A DNA stretch of 33,920 bases from the NCBI GenBank assembly GCA_022822215.1, contig JAJECD010000224.1, positions 1-33,920 on the forward strand. The letters run 5' to 3'. Position 1 is the first letter of the stretch. Each line of letters opens with the position of its first letter. The notes below the pieces were generated by a model. The model did not search any database, was not told the DNA's origin, and worked only from the letters and a program-made list of their open reading frames with translations. This DNA comes from Candidatus Poribacteria bacterium. Lineage in GTDB: Bacteria > Poribacteria > WGA-4E > WGA-3G. Shown one piece after another: positions 16,060-24,533 of the stretch. Both the position numbers and the translations under genes were made by a program.

Positions 16060-16093
16060 CCACTAATTGCTAACTGCCAACGGCTATTAGTGG
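16060..16093. repeat. 8-bp inverted repeat at the end of the SpoU-family gene
   Basis: CCACTAAT (16060-16067) and ATTAGTGG (16086-16093), with 18 bases between. The right arm covers the stop of the - strand SpoU gene. It could form a weak hairpin in its transcript; no T-run follows. Confidence 0.4.
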
Positions 16094-16596
16094 TGTAAGA
16101 TGTGATAGGCAGCAATGCCCAGCGAGACGTGAACGTTCAGCGATGCACCCGCCCCGTACATCGGTAGGAAGATGACACTATCGCAAACAGCAAGCGTCCG
16201 CTTTGTTACGCCATGATCCTCATGTCCCACGATAAGACAGACTTTATCAGGGTAGTCCACCGCATCGTAACGGATGGATTGCGCCGTGATCTCCAAAGCG
16301 AAACTCGTGTAACCGCCCGCTCTCAGAGATACAATTGCGTCCGCTGCCTGCGCGACATACCGCCAGTGGACGCGGCGGTGCTTGCCTCGCGCGACTTTAC
16401 GAATAAGTGGATGCGGTGGTTGCGCACTAATACCCGTCAAGATGAGTTCTTTCACACGGCACGCATCAGCGATCCGAAACGCAGAACCGACATTAACCGG
16501 GTCTTGCACGTCTTGGAGAATAAAAATCAGTTCTCTCTCTGGCGGTCTCACCTGCTTCAGAAAGTCTTTAAGCGGTTTGCGGCGAAGCTGCTTCAT
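16087..16596 (-). CDS. SpoU/TrmH-family RNA 2'-O-methyltransferase
   Basis: 169 residues, SPOUT trefoil-knot fold. Motif 1 DPVNVGSAFRIADA (about 32-45), motif 2 LIVGHEDHGV (about 122-131) and motif 3 LPMYGAGASLNVHVSLGIA (about 144-162), with the knot Asn in SLNVHVS, are all present. This is a compact member without the N-terminal substrate-binding domain of TrmH/RlmB, closest to small tRNA/rRNA methylases. The start is 7 bases after the aldo/keto reductase stop, so it may be co-transcribed. Target RNA unknown. Confidence 0.9.
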   Translation of the reverse strand: MKQLRRKPLKDFLKQVRPPERELIFILQDVQDPVNVGSAFRIADACRVKELILTGISAQPPHPLIRKVARGKHRRVHWRYVAQAADAIVSLRAGGYTSFALEITAQSIRYDAVDYPDKVCLIVGHEDHGVTKRTLAVCDSVIFLPMYGAGASLNVHVSLGIAAYHILHH

Positions 16597-16603
16597 GTAA
16601 ACT

Positions 16604-17380
16604 TTAAGCCGCTCTGCTCTGTATCAGACGGCGTCTCGCACTCGCACGTGCAAGTCCGACATCCAATGTGATATGGGGATAATCGCTAATACCGAGGTTG
16701 ATAGCGTGTGCTGTTTCGAGATTGAAACCCCATTCGATCCATTCCGACATAGCCGCCTCTGGAATATTACCCGCGACGATAACCTTCATGATACTAATGC
16801 CTTTACCCAAGTTGTATGCGCGTCGGATATATTCGAGATGCCGATCAAACGGACCGCCTTCTAACATCCGACCCTCTTTATTCGCCGTCGTCAGAATAAC
16901 CGCAAGTTCCGGGTGGTCAATCACGGCATCCATGACAGGACCTGTGTAGATGTGCGTCGAGCAGCCAATAACTCGGATTTTACCAGCAGCTTTTGCCTCC
17001 CGAAACGCATCCAGCGCACCTTCCCGCGATACCAAGTCTTCAGGCGAGGCAATACCGTGCAAGAGTAAAACATCTAAGTAATCCGTCTGCATCTCCTCAA
17101 GCGAACGCGTAATGCTCGCCTTGGCACCCTCATAATCCTTCGCACCGGTCTTCGTTTGAATGACGACTTCTGCCCTGTTAATTTGACGGACCGCCTCGCC
17201 GAGGTGCGGTTGACTCCCATAGCCTTCAGCGGTATCCCAGAAGGTAATCCCTTCGTCAAGTGCCTTCAACATTAGTTTACCACCGGCTTCATAACTTTCA
17301 CAGGTATTGTTAAGATGTCCTGCTCCGAAGCAGAGACGTGAGATCTCTAAACCCGTTTCTCCATAAACTAAATATTCCAT
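16604..17380 (-). CDS. Aldo/keto reductase
   Basis: 258 residues. The catalytic tetrad is visible: FWDTAEGYG (D49, Y54), QTKTG (K77) and LLLHG (H108). VIGCSTH and the following barrel strands fit the NADPH-dependent family. The ATG at 17380 is preceded by GGAGG with a 5-base spacer; an in-frame GTG at 17392 overlaps that Shine-Dalgarno sequence and is less likely. The C-terminus is somewhat short compared with typical 300-residue members. The likely substrate is a carbonyl of a sugar or related small molecule. Confidence 0.9.
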   Translation of the reverse strand: MEYLVYGETGLEISRLCFGAGHLNNTCESYEAGGKLMLKALDEGITFWDTAEGYGSQPHLGEAVRQINRAEVVIQTKTGAKDYEGAKASITRSLEEMQTDYLDVLLLHGIASPEDLVSREGALDAFREAKAAGKIRVIGCSTHIYTGPVMDAVIDHPELAVILTTANKEGRMLEGGPFDRHLEYIRRAYNLGKGISIMKVIVAGNIPEAAMSEWIEWGFNLETAHAINLGISDYPHITLDVGLARASARRRLIQSRAA

Positions 17381-17577
17381 TTTGTCCTCCACGTCCAGAT
17401 GTAGTATAAGAAAGTCCGACTATGATTCTACAAACCGGTTGAAATCTCTTTTGATATACTTTAACCGAATTCTACTGAACAATGCAACCTTTTTTCTTGG
17501 CAACAAATCGGTTTTCAGGTATCATAAGGGCAAATACACGGTCGGTTAAAATCTTTCCTGCCAAATTATATCAAAAC

Positions 17578-18720
17578 ATGAAGCTCAACGGACAAACTCT
17601 TTTCAATAATACACCCGTCGAAATCGTCCTTGCCGACACACGCGTTCAGGAGATCCGTGAAGTCTCCGCCACTGACAGTACAACTTATGTCGCACCGGCA
17701 TTGATAGACATTCAGGTAAACGGCTTTGCCGGTTTTGACCTCAATGTCGCTACCGTTACATCAGAAGACGTATGTGCGATGGTGCGCGCCCTCTGGAAAG
17801 TTGGCACCGGATTCTTATGCCCGACAGTTGTAACCGGCTCTTTCGATCGGATTTGTAACTCGCTACACGCCATTACAGAAGCATCTAAAGCAGACGCGTT
17901 AGTTGCCCACGCCATGCTCGGTATCCACCTTGAAGGACCCTATATCTCCGCGGAGGATGGACCGCGCGGGGCACACCCGTTGGAACACGTTAGAAATCCA
18001 GATTGGGACGAATTCCAGCGATGGCAGGATATCGCTGAGGGGAAAATCACTATCGTAACCCTCGCGCCTGAAAAACAGGGCGCTATCCCGTTCATCGAAA
18101 AACTGGTTGCAGAGGGGACGGTCGTCGCGTTGGGGCATACAAACGCCGCCGCAACCGACATCCAAGCAGCAATTGATGCCGGGGCAAGACTCTCCACACA
18201 CCTCGGCAACGGGGCACACGCTTTAATCCGACGGCATCCAAACTACATTTGGGAGCAACTCGGTGCCGATGCACTCTGGGCAAGCCTGATTGTGGACGGA
18301 CATCACCTACCGCCCTCTGTCGCCAAGTCGATGATGCGTGCGAAGACCCTCGACCGATGCATCCTCGTTAGTGATGCGGTGGCTCTGGCAGGCATGAAAC
18401 CCGGTATCTACGAGTTCGCTGAGAAATCCGTAGAATTGACCGCTGACCGATGTGTCCGCTTGGTCGGCACTGAATATCTCGCCGGTTCTGCCATTGAATT
18501 GGCGCGCGGTATCGAAAACAGCGTCCGATTCGCAGGCATCTCGCTTGAAGAAGCCGTCTCACTCGCCACGCTACAACCGATGTATCTGCTGGACGCGAAG
18601 GCACACGTAGAAACACAGACAGACTTGATCCTCTTTGAATGGAATGAATCACAGTGTGAAATCAATCTAATAGCGACAATCGTCAACAACAAGTTGGTTT
18701 ACCACGCGGAGACGGAATGA
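17578..18720 (+). CDS. nagA: N-acetylglucosamine-6-phosphate deacetylase
   Basis: 380 residues of the amidohydrolase superfamily. LIDIQVNGFAGFDLN is the strand-1 region, HLEGPYIS carries the metal-binding glutamate, ALGHTNAA and STHLGNGAH hold the two metal/substrate histidines, IVDGHHLPP the substrate-binding histidine and LVSDAVALAG the catalytic aspartate. The reaction removes acetate from GlcNAc-6-P, giving GlcN-6-P, in amino-sugar recycling or chitin use. The usual THLYNAM is replaced by THLGNGA, so a related substrate is possible. An upstream in-frame ATG at 17482 adds 32 residues without family similarity. The stop overlaps the TPR gene start. Confidence 0.88.
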   Translation: MKLNGQTLFNNTPVEIVLADTRVQEIREVSATDSTTYVAPALIDIQVNGFAGFDLNVATVTSEDVCAMVRALWKVGTGFLCPTVVTGSFDRICNSLHAITEASKADALVAHAMLGIHLEGPYISAEDGPRGAHPLEHVRNPDWDEFQRWQDIAEGKITIVTLAPEKQGAIPFIEKLVAEGTVVALGHTNAAATDIQAAIDAGARLSTHLGNGAHALIRRHPNYIWEQLGADALWASLIVDGHHLPPSVAKSMMRAKTLDRCILVSDAVALAGMKPGIYEFAEKSVELTADRCVRLVGTEYLAGSAIELARGIENSVRFAGISLEEAVSLATLQPMYLLDAKAHVETQTDLILFEWNESQCEINLIATIVNNKLVYHAETE

Positions 18721-20324
18721 TGTCCCAGAGATCGGTTCGTTATAATAGCACCGGCATAAGAAAAGTCTGGGTCGTAGGAAGTCTTTTCGTCTTCTATTTT
18801 CTGATATCCCCTGCAGCACAACAAACTAACGACGCACAGTCCAAACACTACGCACATGGCATGCGCGCAATTCAGTTAGGACTGTACGATGAAGCGGTTG
18901 ATGCCTTTCAGCAGGTCTTGAAATTAAATCCACAAAACGCTGAAGCATACTGTCAACTCGGTGCTGTTTACACATTGAAAGAAAAGACCAACGATGCTTT
19001 GGTGGCATACCTTCACGCCCTGGAATTGCCCGCACCTTCACAGACACACGGCGTTGCACACGTCTGTCTGGCGCGGATTTACCATTCGCAAGGCAAGTTC
19101 GCAGACGCTGAAAACCACGCGCAACACGCCACCGCTATGTTGCCGAAGAACGCTGAAGCCTTTTTTCGTCTCGCCGATACATACCTACAACGCGGAAAAT
19201 TCGACTTAGCACAACAAGCGTATCAACAAGCACTGACCCTTGATGCGAACCTTGCGCCAGTCTATCACGGCTTAGGGAAAGTCGCGTTTCTCCAGAACAG
19301 GTTGACGGAAGCCGGGCAATATTACCAGAAAGCTCTCTCTCTTTCACCCTATCACGCCGAAACCTACTACAACCTCGCACTCGTCCATCGACGTTTAGGA
19401 CAGCGTTCCGTAGGAGAGGGTTCTAACCCTGATCCCTCACAGCACATAGCAGAAGCAAAAAGCCTCATGGACTCCTTTCAAGAAGTAAAAGCCTATAACG
19501 AACAGACGAATCAATACCGTAGACACCTGTTGGAAGAACCCACTGCCTTAGAGCCACGCCTTAAGTTGGCAGCGGCGCACTTTGAGATTGGAAACCATCA
19601 AGAAGCAATACGTGCCTATCAAAACGCAACAGCACTATATCCAGATGCCCCGGCACTCTACCACAATCTCGGTGGACTTTACATGCAGATGGGACAATTT
19701 CCAGAAGCGGTCAAGGCATTTCAACGACTTATTCAACTCGATGATACCGACGCTGAAGCATATCTTAACCTCGGTTGGCTCCACGCACGCCTCCGTAAAT
19801 TCACCGACGCACAGACCTACCTACAAACCGCAATTCAGAAAGACAAGCGTCTGACACCCGCCTATTACGGACTCGCAGAAGTCTACGTGCAACAACGCCA
19901 GTTTGCTGAGGCAACCGCTGTCTATCGGCAGTTAGCAGAAACAATTCCGAACGATGCCACACCGTGGGTACGGTTAGGCGTGCTACACATTAAACAGCAA
20001 CAGGCATCAGACGCTATCGCCGCCTTTACGCAAGCGATTACAGTGGACGAGAATTCGGCAGACGCACATAACAACCTCGCGTGGCTTTATGCGACAGAAG
20101 AAAAAGAACTCGGGCGCGCCGTTGAATTGGCAGAACGTGCCGTCGTATTAGACACGAATGCCTCCCGCTTGGATACCCTCGCCTTCGTATATTATCGTCA
20201 CGGTGCCTATCCAGAGGCGGAAGAGGCTATCTTACGCGCGATTACCTTGGAACCCAATAACGCCGCTTACAAAACCCGTCTGAATGAAATTCGGCAGGCA
20301 ATGGAGGATACCGACCAACAATGA
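18717..20324 (+). CDS. Exported or membrane-anchored TPR protein
   Basis: 535 residues. A hydrophobic N-terminal stretch (VWVVGSLFVFYFLIS) serves as signal or anchor, then about ten 34-residue TPR units fill the rest, e.g. YDEAVDAFQQVLKLNPQNAE, FPEAVKAFQRLIQLDDTDAE and AYYGLAEVYVQQRQFAEATA. TPR superhelices are binding scaffolds. The start overlaps the nagA stop and the stop overlaps the next start (ATGA at 20321), so translation is coupled to the ASPIC/UnbV gene. TPR + ASPIC/UnbV pairs recur in many uncultured bacteria. Function unknown beyond binding. Confidence 0.9.
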   Translation: MMSQRSVRYNSTGIRKVWVVGSLFVFYFLISPAAQQTNDAQSKHYAHGMRAIQLGLYDEAVDAFQQVLKLNPQNAEAYCQLGAVYTLKEKTNDALVAYLHALELPAPSQTHGVAHVCLARIYHSQGKFADAENHAQHATAMLPKNAEAFFRLADTYLQRGKFDLAQQAYQQALTLDANLAPVYHGLGKVAFLQNRLTEAGQYYQKALSLSPYHAETYYNLALVHRRLGQRSVGEGSNPDPSQHIAEAKSLMDSFQEVKAYNEQTNQYRRHLLEEPTALEPRLKLAAAHFEIGNHQEAIRAYQNATALYPDAPALYHNLGGLYMQMGQFPEAVKAFQRLIQLDDTDAEAYLNLGWLHARLRKFTDAQTYLQTAIQKDKRLTPAYYGLAEVYVQQRQFAEATAVYRQLAETIPNDATPWVRLGVLHIKQQQASDAIAAFTQAITVDENSADAHNNLAWLYATEEKELGRAVELAERAVVLDTNASRLDTLAFVYYRHGAYPEAEEAILRAITLEPNNAAYKTRLNEIRQAMEDTDQQ

Positions 20325-22003
20325 TAGTCTCCGCTGTACGCCTTGGCAAAACCGCCTTACTTCTCTTTTTTTTTCTTGGCTGTACAATGCTCAGCACATC
20401 GGCAGGACACGCCGTTACCTTCGTTGAAGTGGCTGCGGAATCCGGTATCGACTTCAAACACACAGACGGTGAGAGCGGCAAACGCCTATTTAATGAACAA
20501 TACGGGTCGGGAGGCGGGCTTTTTGACTACAACAATGACGGCTATCTCGACATCTACCTTATCAATGCCCGTCCACAGGGAGAACAGGCGGACACTGCAT
20601 TGCCTACCAACGTCCTCTATCACAACAACGGCGACGGTTCATTTACAGATGTTACCCAGCTCGCAGGTGTTGGGGATACCGGCTACGGGGTCGGCGCAAC
20701 AACTGGCGACTACGATAATGACGGCGACCTGGATCTCTACTTAACGAACTTCGGACCCAACGTTCTCTACCGGAACAACGGAGACGGCACTTTCACAGAC
20801 GTTGCCGAAACAGCACAGGTCGTAGATACAGGGTGGGGGACGAGCTGCGCATTCGCCGATTTTGATAATGACGGATACTTGGAACTCTACGTAACCAATT
20901 ACGCAAACTATACCCTCGAGGCACACAAAACGTGCTATCGACACAACACCCCTGTCTATTGCGGTCCCAGCTCGTATCCACCGCAACCAGACGTGTTTTA
21001 TCACAACAACGGGAACGGCACTTTCACGGATTTAACTGAACAAAGCGGTCTGCTAAGTATCCCCGCAGCGCACGGTCTCGGCGTTGCCGTTGGAGACACC
21101 GACAACGACGGCGACCCCGACATCTACATCGCCAACGATCAAGACTTCAACTTCCTTTTTGAAAACCGCGGGAACGGCATCTTTGAAGAAATTGGATTGC
21201 TCTCTGGCGTGAGTTGCAGCGACATGGGGAAAGCAGAGGCAGGCATGGGGGTCGCCTTCGCAGACTACAACAACGACGGCAGATTGGATCTCACGGTCAG
21301 CAACTTTCAGAACGAAACGAACACGCTCTATCGCAATGAAGGTGGAAACTTTTTTATAGATACCACGATTATCGCTGGCATCGCTGAACACACGCACCGC
21401 TACCTCGGTTGGGGCATCGGTTTTCTCGATCATGATAACGACGGCTACAAGGATATCTTCGTCGCGAACGGGCATACGATGGATAACATCGCTGAAGTTG
21501 ATCGCTCCACGACGACACCACAGCAGAACCTACTCTTTCGGAACTTAGGAAATGGGCAATTTGAGGACATCACGGCACAACTCGGAGCAGGTCTCGCACT
21601 ACGTAAAACAAGCCGCGCCGCCGCTTTTGGCGACTACGACAATGACGGCGACGTTGATATCCTCGTCACGAACTGGAATCAGACCGTTGATCTGCTAAGA
21701 AACGAGGGTGGAAACAAAAATAATTGGATACAGGTCCAGGCGGTTGGGACGAAAAGCAATCGTTCAGCGATTGGGGCGCGCGTCAAAGTTGTTGCAGGTG
21801 AACTGACACAGTCCGCAGAAGTCAAGAGCAGTGGGAGTTATCTCGCATTTAACGACCTACGCGTCCATTTCGGATTGAACGATGCTGAAAACGTAGATTT
21901 GCTGGAGATTCGTTGGCAAAGTGGGATTGTTGACAAGGCGACCAACCTTACGGTGAATCAACGGCTCATCGCAATTGAGGGTGAAAAAATTGCGTCTGAA
22001 TAA
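20321..22003 (+). CDS. CRTAC1-like FG-GAP/VCBS repeat protein with ASPIC/UnbV domain, secreted
   Basis: 560 residues. Signal peptide (ALLLFFFLGCTMLSTSAGHA), then a seven-bladed-type propeller with repeated calcium-binding loops such as DYNNDGYLDIYL, DYDNDGDLDLYL, DFDNDGYLELYV, DTDNDGDPDIYI and DYDNDGDVDILV. The last 110 residues have the ASPIC/UnbV pattern: NRSAIGARVKV, GSYLAFNDLRVHFGL and LLEIRWQSG. A cysteine in the signal region (LGC) could make it a lipoprotein, though the lipobox is not ideal. It is probably an extracytoplasmic binding protein working with the TPR partner. Confidence 0.93.
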   Translation: MIVSAVRLGKTALLLFFFLGCTMLSTSAGHAVTFVEVAAESGIDFKHTDGESGKRLFNEQYGSGGGLFDYNNDGYLDIYLINARPQGEQADTALPTNVLYHNNGDGSFTDVTQLAGVGDTGYGVGATTGDYDNDGDLDLYLTNFGPNVLYRNNGDGTFTDVAETAQVVDTGWGTSCAFADFDNDGYLELYVTNYANYTLEAHKTCYRHNTPVYCGPSSYPPQPDVFYHNNGNGTFTDLTEQSGLLSIPAAHGLGVAVGDTDNDGDPDIYIANDQDFNFLFENRGNGIFEEIGLLSGVSCSDMGKAEAGMGVAFADYNNDGRLDLTVSNFQNETNTLYRNEGGNFFIDTTIIAGIAEHTHRYLGWGIGFLDHDNDGYKDIFVANGHTMDNIAEVDRSTTTPQQNLLFRNLGNGQFEDITAQLGAGLALRKTSRAAAFGDYDNDGDVDILVTNWNQTVDLLRNEGGNKNNWIQVQAVGTKSNRSAIGARVKVVAGELTQSAEVKSSGSYLAFNDLRVHFGLNDAENVDLLEIRWQSGIVDKATNLTVNQRLIAIEGEKIASE

Positions 22004-22018
22004 AAATGTTATTTTTTC

Positions 22019-22047
22019 TTGACAAAAAAGGTAGATTATTGTATGAA
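22019..22047 (+). promoter_or_regulatory. Sigma70-like promoter for the LamG gene pair
   Basis: TTGACA (22019-22024), 17-base spacer, TATGAA (22042-22047). It lies just after the ASPIC/UnbV stop and would give an mRNA with a leader of about 245 bases before the GTG at 22300. Confidence 0.5.
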
Positions 22048-22062
22048 TTAGTGCAATAGTTA

Positions 22063-22119
22063 AACCTACGGGAACCCCTTTACAGCATACCACACACCAA
22101 AAGGCGTTGCCCATAGGTT
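22063..22119 (+). repeat. Long imperfect hairpin in the leader before the LamG genes
   Basis: AACCTACGGGAACCCCTTT (22063-22081) pairs with the segment at 22099-22119 that ends in CCCATAGGTT, with one mismatch (C/T) near the outer end, one bulge and one further mismatch, around a 17-base loop. It is followed by no T-run. It may be an mRNA leader structure or a dispersed inverted-repeat element. From 22120 to 22280 I see nothing recognisable. Confidence 0.5.
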
Positions 22120-22299
22120 CAGGGCGCAAAATATTCAAGCGCTAATACCTACTTAATCGACAACTTGCGTTATTGGAATCGTAACTGCTCCCAAGAAAGC
22201 AGGCCTATCTTGCGTCTGTCTATTTAGTCAAATTTGTTTGGAAAAGGTTCGTTAAAATTTTTATTCTCAACCAAAACTCATTAAAGGAGGCTAATTTAA

Positions 22300-23142
22300 G
22301 TGAAATTGCTTATTTCAACACTCACTATCGCTGTATTGGCGATTTGTATAACAACGTCTGCGTTGGCAGACCTAAATGATGGCGTCATCGCTGCCTGGAC
22401 CTTTGACGACGGAAAAGTAACGGATGCCATTGGTGATGCCCACGGTGAACTCTTTAAGGGTGCTAAAATCACCAATGATGGTAAATTTGGCAAGGCACTG
22501 GATGTTGATGGAAATCAAGATTCCCGTGCAGACATTGAATTCGACAATGACCTTGAGTCAATTATTGAGGGACCGCACACTGTCTCCTACTGGCTCTTTG
22601 TTCGAGAGGGTAGAGACCACTCCGGCGTTTGGAAAGGCGAAAAGGTCGGTTGGGGTGCAAATTTCACCTTCCGTATGGTAACGACCAGTAGTACCAATAT
22701 GACGTGGGGAACAACAAGTGGCGGCAACGAAAACTGGTTCGCGACGGATGGTGCCATTGAACCGAATACGTGGCTCCATATTTGTCAAACAGCGGACGGC
22801 AAGGAAGCTATCGGGTACGTCGGAAATAATGGTAAAGTCGAAATACCTGCCAGTGGTCAGGCAAATCCGCAAGTTGCTCCGGAACCCTACAACCTGTTCC
22901 CAGATCGTCCCTTGGAACTTGGCGCAGGTCGAGGTATCGGTGGTAATGATGGAAACGATACGTTCCTTGACGGCATCATCGACGATGTCATTATCTGGGA
23001 CCGCGCCCTCTCTGAAGATGAGGTCGAGGAACTCGCGAACGAATCGCGCCCAGATAAAGCACTCGCAGTCAAGGCGGAAGGCAAATTAACCACGTCGTGG
23101 GGGAAGGTCAAATCCTATCACCACCGCGATAACCGCCGCTAA
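22300..23142 (+). CDS. Secreted LamG/concanavalin-like domain protein (copy 1)
   Basis: 280 residues. Signal peptide with likely cleavage after ALA (residue 23 or so), then one jelly-roll LamG domain: DGVIAAWTFDDG at the start, WKGEKVGWG and TNMTWG in the middle, GIGGNDGND and IIDDVIIWDRALSEDEVEEL at the end, the classic last strand. It lacks an obvious catalytic residue, so it probably binds carbohydrate or protein outside the cell. The tail LAVKAEGKLTTSWGKVK is shared with the next gene. GTG start with AAAGGAGG 9 bases upstream. Confidence 0.92.
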   Translation: MKLLISTLTIAVLAICITTSALADLNDGVIAAWTFDDGKVTDAIGDAHGELFKGAKITNDGKFGKALDVDGNQDSRADIEFDNDLESIIEGPHTVSYWLFVREGRDHSGVWKGEKVGWGANFTFRMVTTSSTNMTWGTTSGGNENWFATDGAIEPNTWLHICQTADGKEAIGYVGNNGKVEIPASGQANPQVAPEPYNLFPDRPLELGAGRGIGGNDGNDTFLDGIIDDVIIWDRALSEDEVEELANESRPDKALAVKAEGKLTTSWGKVKSYHHRDNRR

Positions 23143-23194
23143 GCCTAATTGAGAATCTAAAAATAGAGCGTGAAATAGTAAGGAGCTTTTTATC

Positions 23195-24040
23195 ATGAAA
23201 CACATTGGTTTACTTTTCATTTTAGCACTTATGGTATTCGCTACCAACGGTTACGCCGAACTCGCTGACGGTCTCGTCTCTGTCTGGAACTTTGACGACG
23301 GCTCAGCAAACGATTCTATCGGCAGTAACGATGGGGCATTTATGAACGGTGCCGGCACTGTAGATGCCGAATTCGGTATGGCACTTAACCTTGATAATCC
23401 CGAAAATCCGGCGACGGGTGAAAACACCGGACAATACGTCGAAATCCCCTCATCCGCAAGCCTTGAACAAGAAGACGGTGTTTTCTCTGTCTCGTTGTGG
23501 GCCTACGTCAGAACCGATGGCGGCAGAGACCACGCTGCGATGTTCTGGAAAGGTGAAAAAGTCGGTTGGGGTGCTCTTTTTATGGTTCGGATGTGTACCA
23601 CGAACGCCACTAACATGACGTGGGGCAGCTGCTGGGAAGGCACGGAAGGGTGGTTCGCTACGGATAATGTTTACGCAGAAGAGGAATGGGTCCACGTCGC
23701 TTATGTTGCCGATGGCACAGAAGCAAAGGCGTATGTAACCTCTTCCGCTACCGGTGACACTGTTGTACCCGCGAGCGGACAAGAAAACCCGAAACCGATT
23801 ACACCACCGCTGTTCACATTCGCAGACCAGCCTGTTGAAATCGGTGTCGGACGGCAGGTCGGGGGCAACCTCGGAAACGACAACTGGCTTGACGCCATGA
23901 TTGATGAGGTCTACTTCTGGGATCGTGCCCTCAGTGAAGATGAAGTCCGGGAACTTGCTGGCGGTGCACTTGTCGGTGCTGTCAGTGTGGAAGCGCAAGG
24001 CAAACTCGCTACCACATGGGCACACATCAAGAAACACTAA
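23195..24040 (+). CDS. Secreted LamG/concanavalin-like domain protein (copy 2)
   Basis: 281 residues, a paralogue of the gene 52 bases upstream. Signal peptide ends near GYA|E. Shared blocks include WKGEKVGWG, TNMTWG, WFATD, GGNLGND and WDRALSEDEVRELA, and the C-terminal LATTWAHIKKH parallels LTTSWGKVK. Overall the two look about half identical. AAGGAG lies 9 bases before the ATG. A strong terminator 20 bases after the stop ends the two-gene unit. No membrane anchor is seen, so it is probably periplasmic or released. Confidence 0.92.
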   Translation: MKHIGLLFILALMVFATNGYAELADGLVSVWNFDDGSANDSIGSNDGAFMNGAGTVDAEFGMALNLDNPENPATGENTGQYVEIPSSASLEQEDGVFSVSLWAYVRTDGGRDHAAMFWKGEKVGWGALFMVRMCTTNATNMTWGSCWEGTEGWFATDNVYAEEEWVHVAYVADGTEAKAYVTSSATGDTVVPASGQENPKPITPPLFTFADQPVEIGVGRQVGGNLGNDNWLDAMIDEVYFWDRALSEDEVRELAGGALVGAVSVEAQGKLATTWAHIKKH

Positions 24041-24060
24041 GCGTCATTAACCTGAAACAA

Positions 24061-24096
24061 AAAAGGCTCCGGATTTCATGAATCCAGAGCCTTTTT
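24061..24096 (+). terminator. Rho-independent terminator after the LamG pair
   Basis: AAAAGGCTC then GGATT pairs with AATCC then GAGCCTTTTT around TCATG, with one C/A mismatch. The stem has about 14 pairs and ends in five Ts. The A-run on the left arm means it could also work on the other strand. Confidence 0.9.
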
Positions 24097-24132
24097 GCTT
24101 ATGAAGTGCTACGACATCGGAGGGCATACGCG

Positions 24133-24519
24133 ATGGAAGGTTATTACGGCATTGGGGAAGTTTTCGTCAAAGTTGAAAACCTTGAACGCGCAGCGGAATT
24201 CTATCGGGACCTGCTCGGATTTGAGGTCGTCGAACGCAACAATCGGCAGCTGTATATCTACTTAGCAACTGGACACCTCGTCCTTAAGGAAGCCGGGAGT
24301 CCCGGACACGACGCAGGTGGACCCATGCACTTCGCCTTTGTGACAAGCACTGAAAGGATTGAACAACTCGTTGAACAATTCGCGCCTTTACCTTACCGGA
24401 CTCGCGGACCTTTTGATTTTGACGACCCGCGCGGTAAATGCAGAGTTTTTTTTATTTTCGATCCAGACGGAAACGAGATTGAGTTTAATGACCTCTACTG
24501 TCCAGACAACTCAACTTAG
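24133..24519 (+). CDS. VOC/glyoxalase-fold protein
   Basis: 128 residues with two beta-alpha-beta-beta-beta units. VFVKVENLERAAEFYRDLLG is the first unit and PMHFAFVTSTERIEQLVEQF starts the second; FIFDPDGNEIEFND supplies the terminal metal-binding glutamate and MHF a histidine. The first-strand residue that usually binds metal is not a His here. GGAGGG lies 8 bases before ATG 24133, which decides the start over the upstream GTG at 24106. VOC proteins include lyases, dioxygenases and antibiotic-binding proteins; no substrate is suggested. Confidence 0.85.
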   Translation: MEGYYGIGEVFVKVENLERAAEFYRDLLGFEVVERNNRQLYIYLATGHLVLKEAGSPGHDAGGPMHFAFVTSTERIEQLVEQFAPLPYRTRGPFDFDDPRGKCRVFFIFDPDGNEIEFNDLYCPDNST

Positions 24520-24533
24520 TGGAGGAACTGAAA

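Noticed and set aside
17482-17577. Upstream ATG for NagA
   Set aside because: The added 32 residues look non-coding and the family N-terminus begins at MKLNGQTLF (17578).
22063-22119. Leader hairpin as a known riboswitch
   Set aside because: No conserved riboswitch core was recognised; it may simply be a dispersed inverted repeat.
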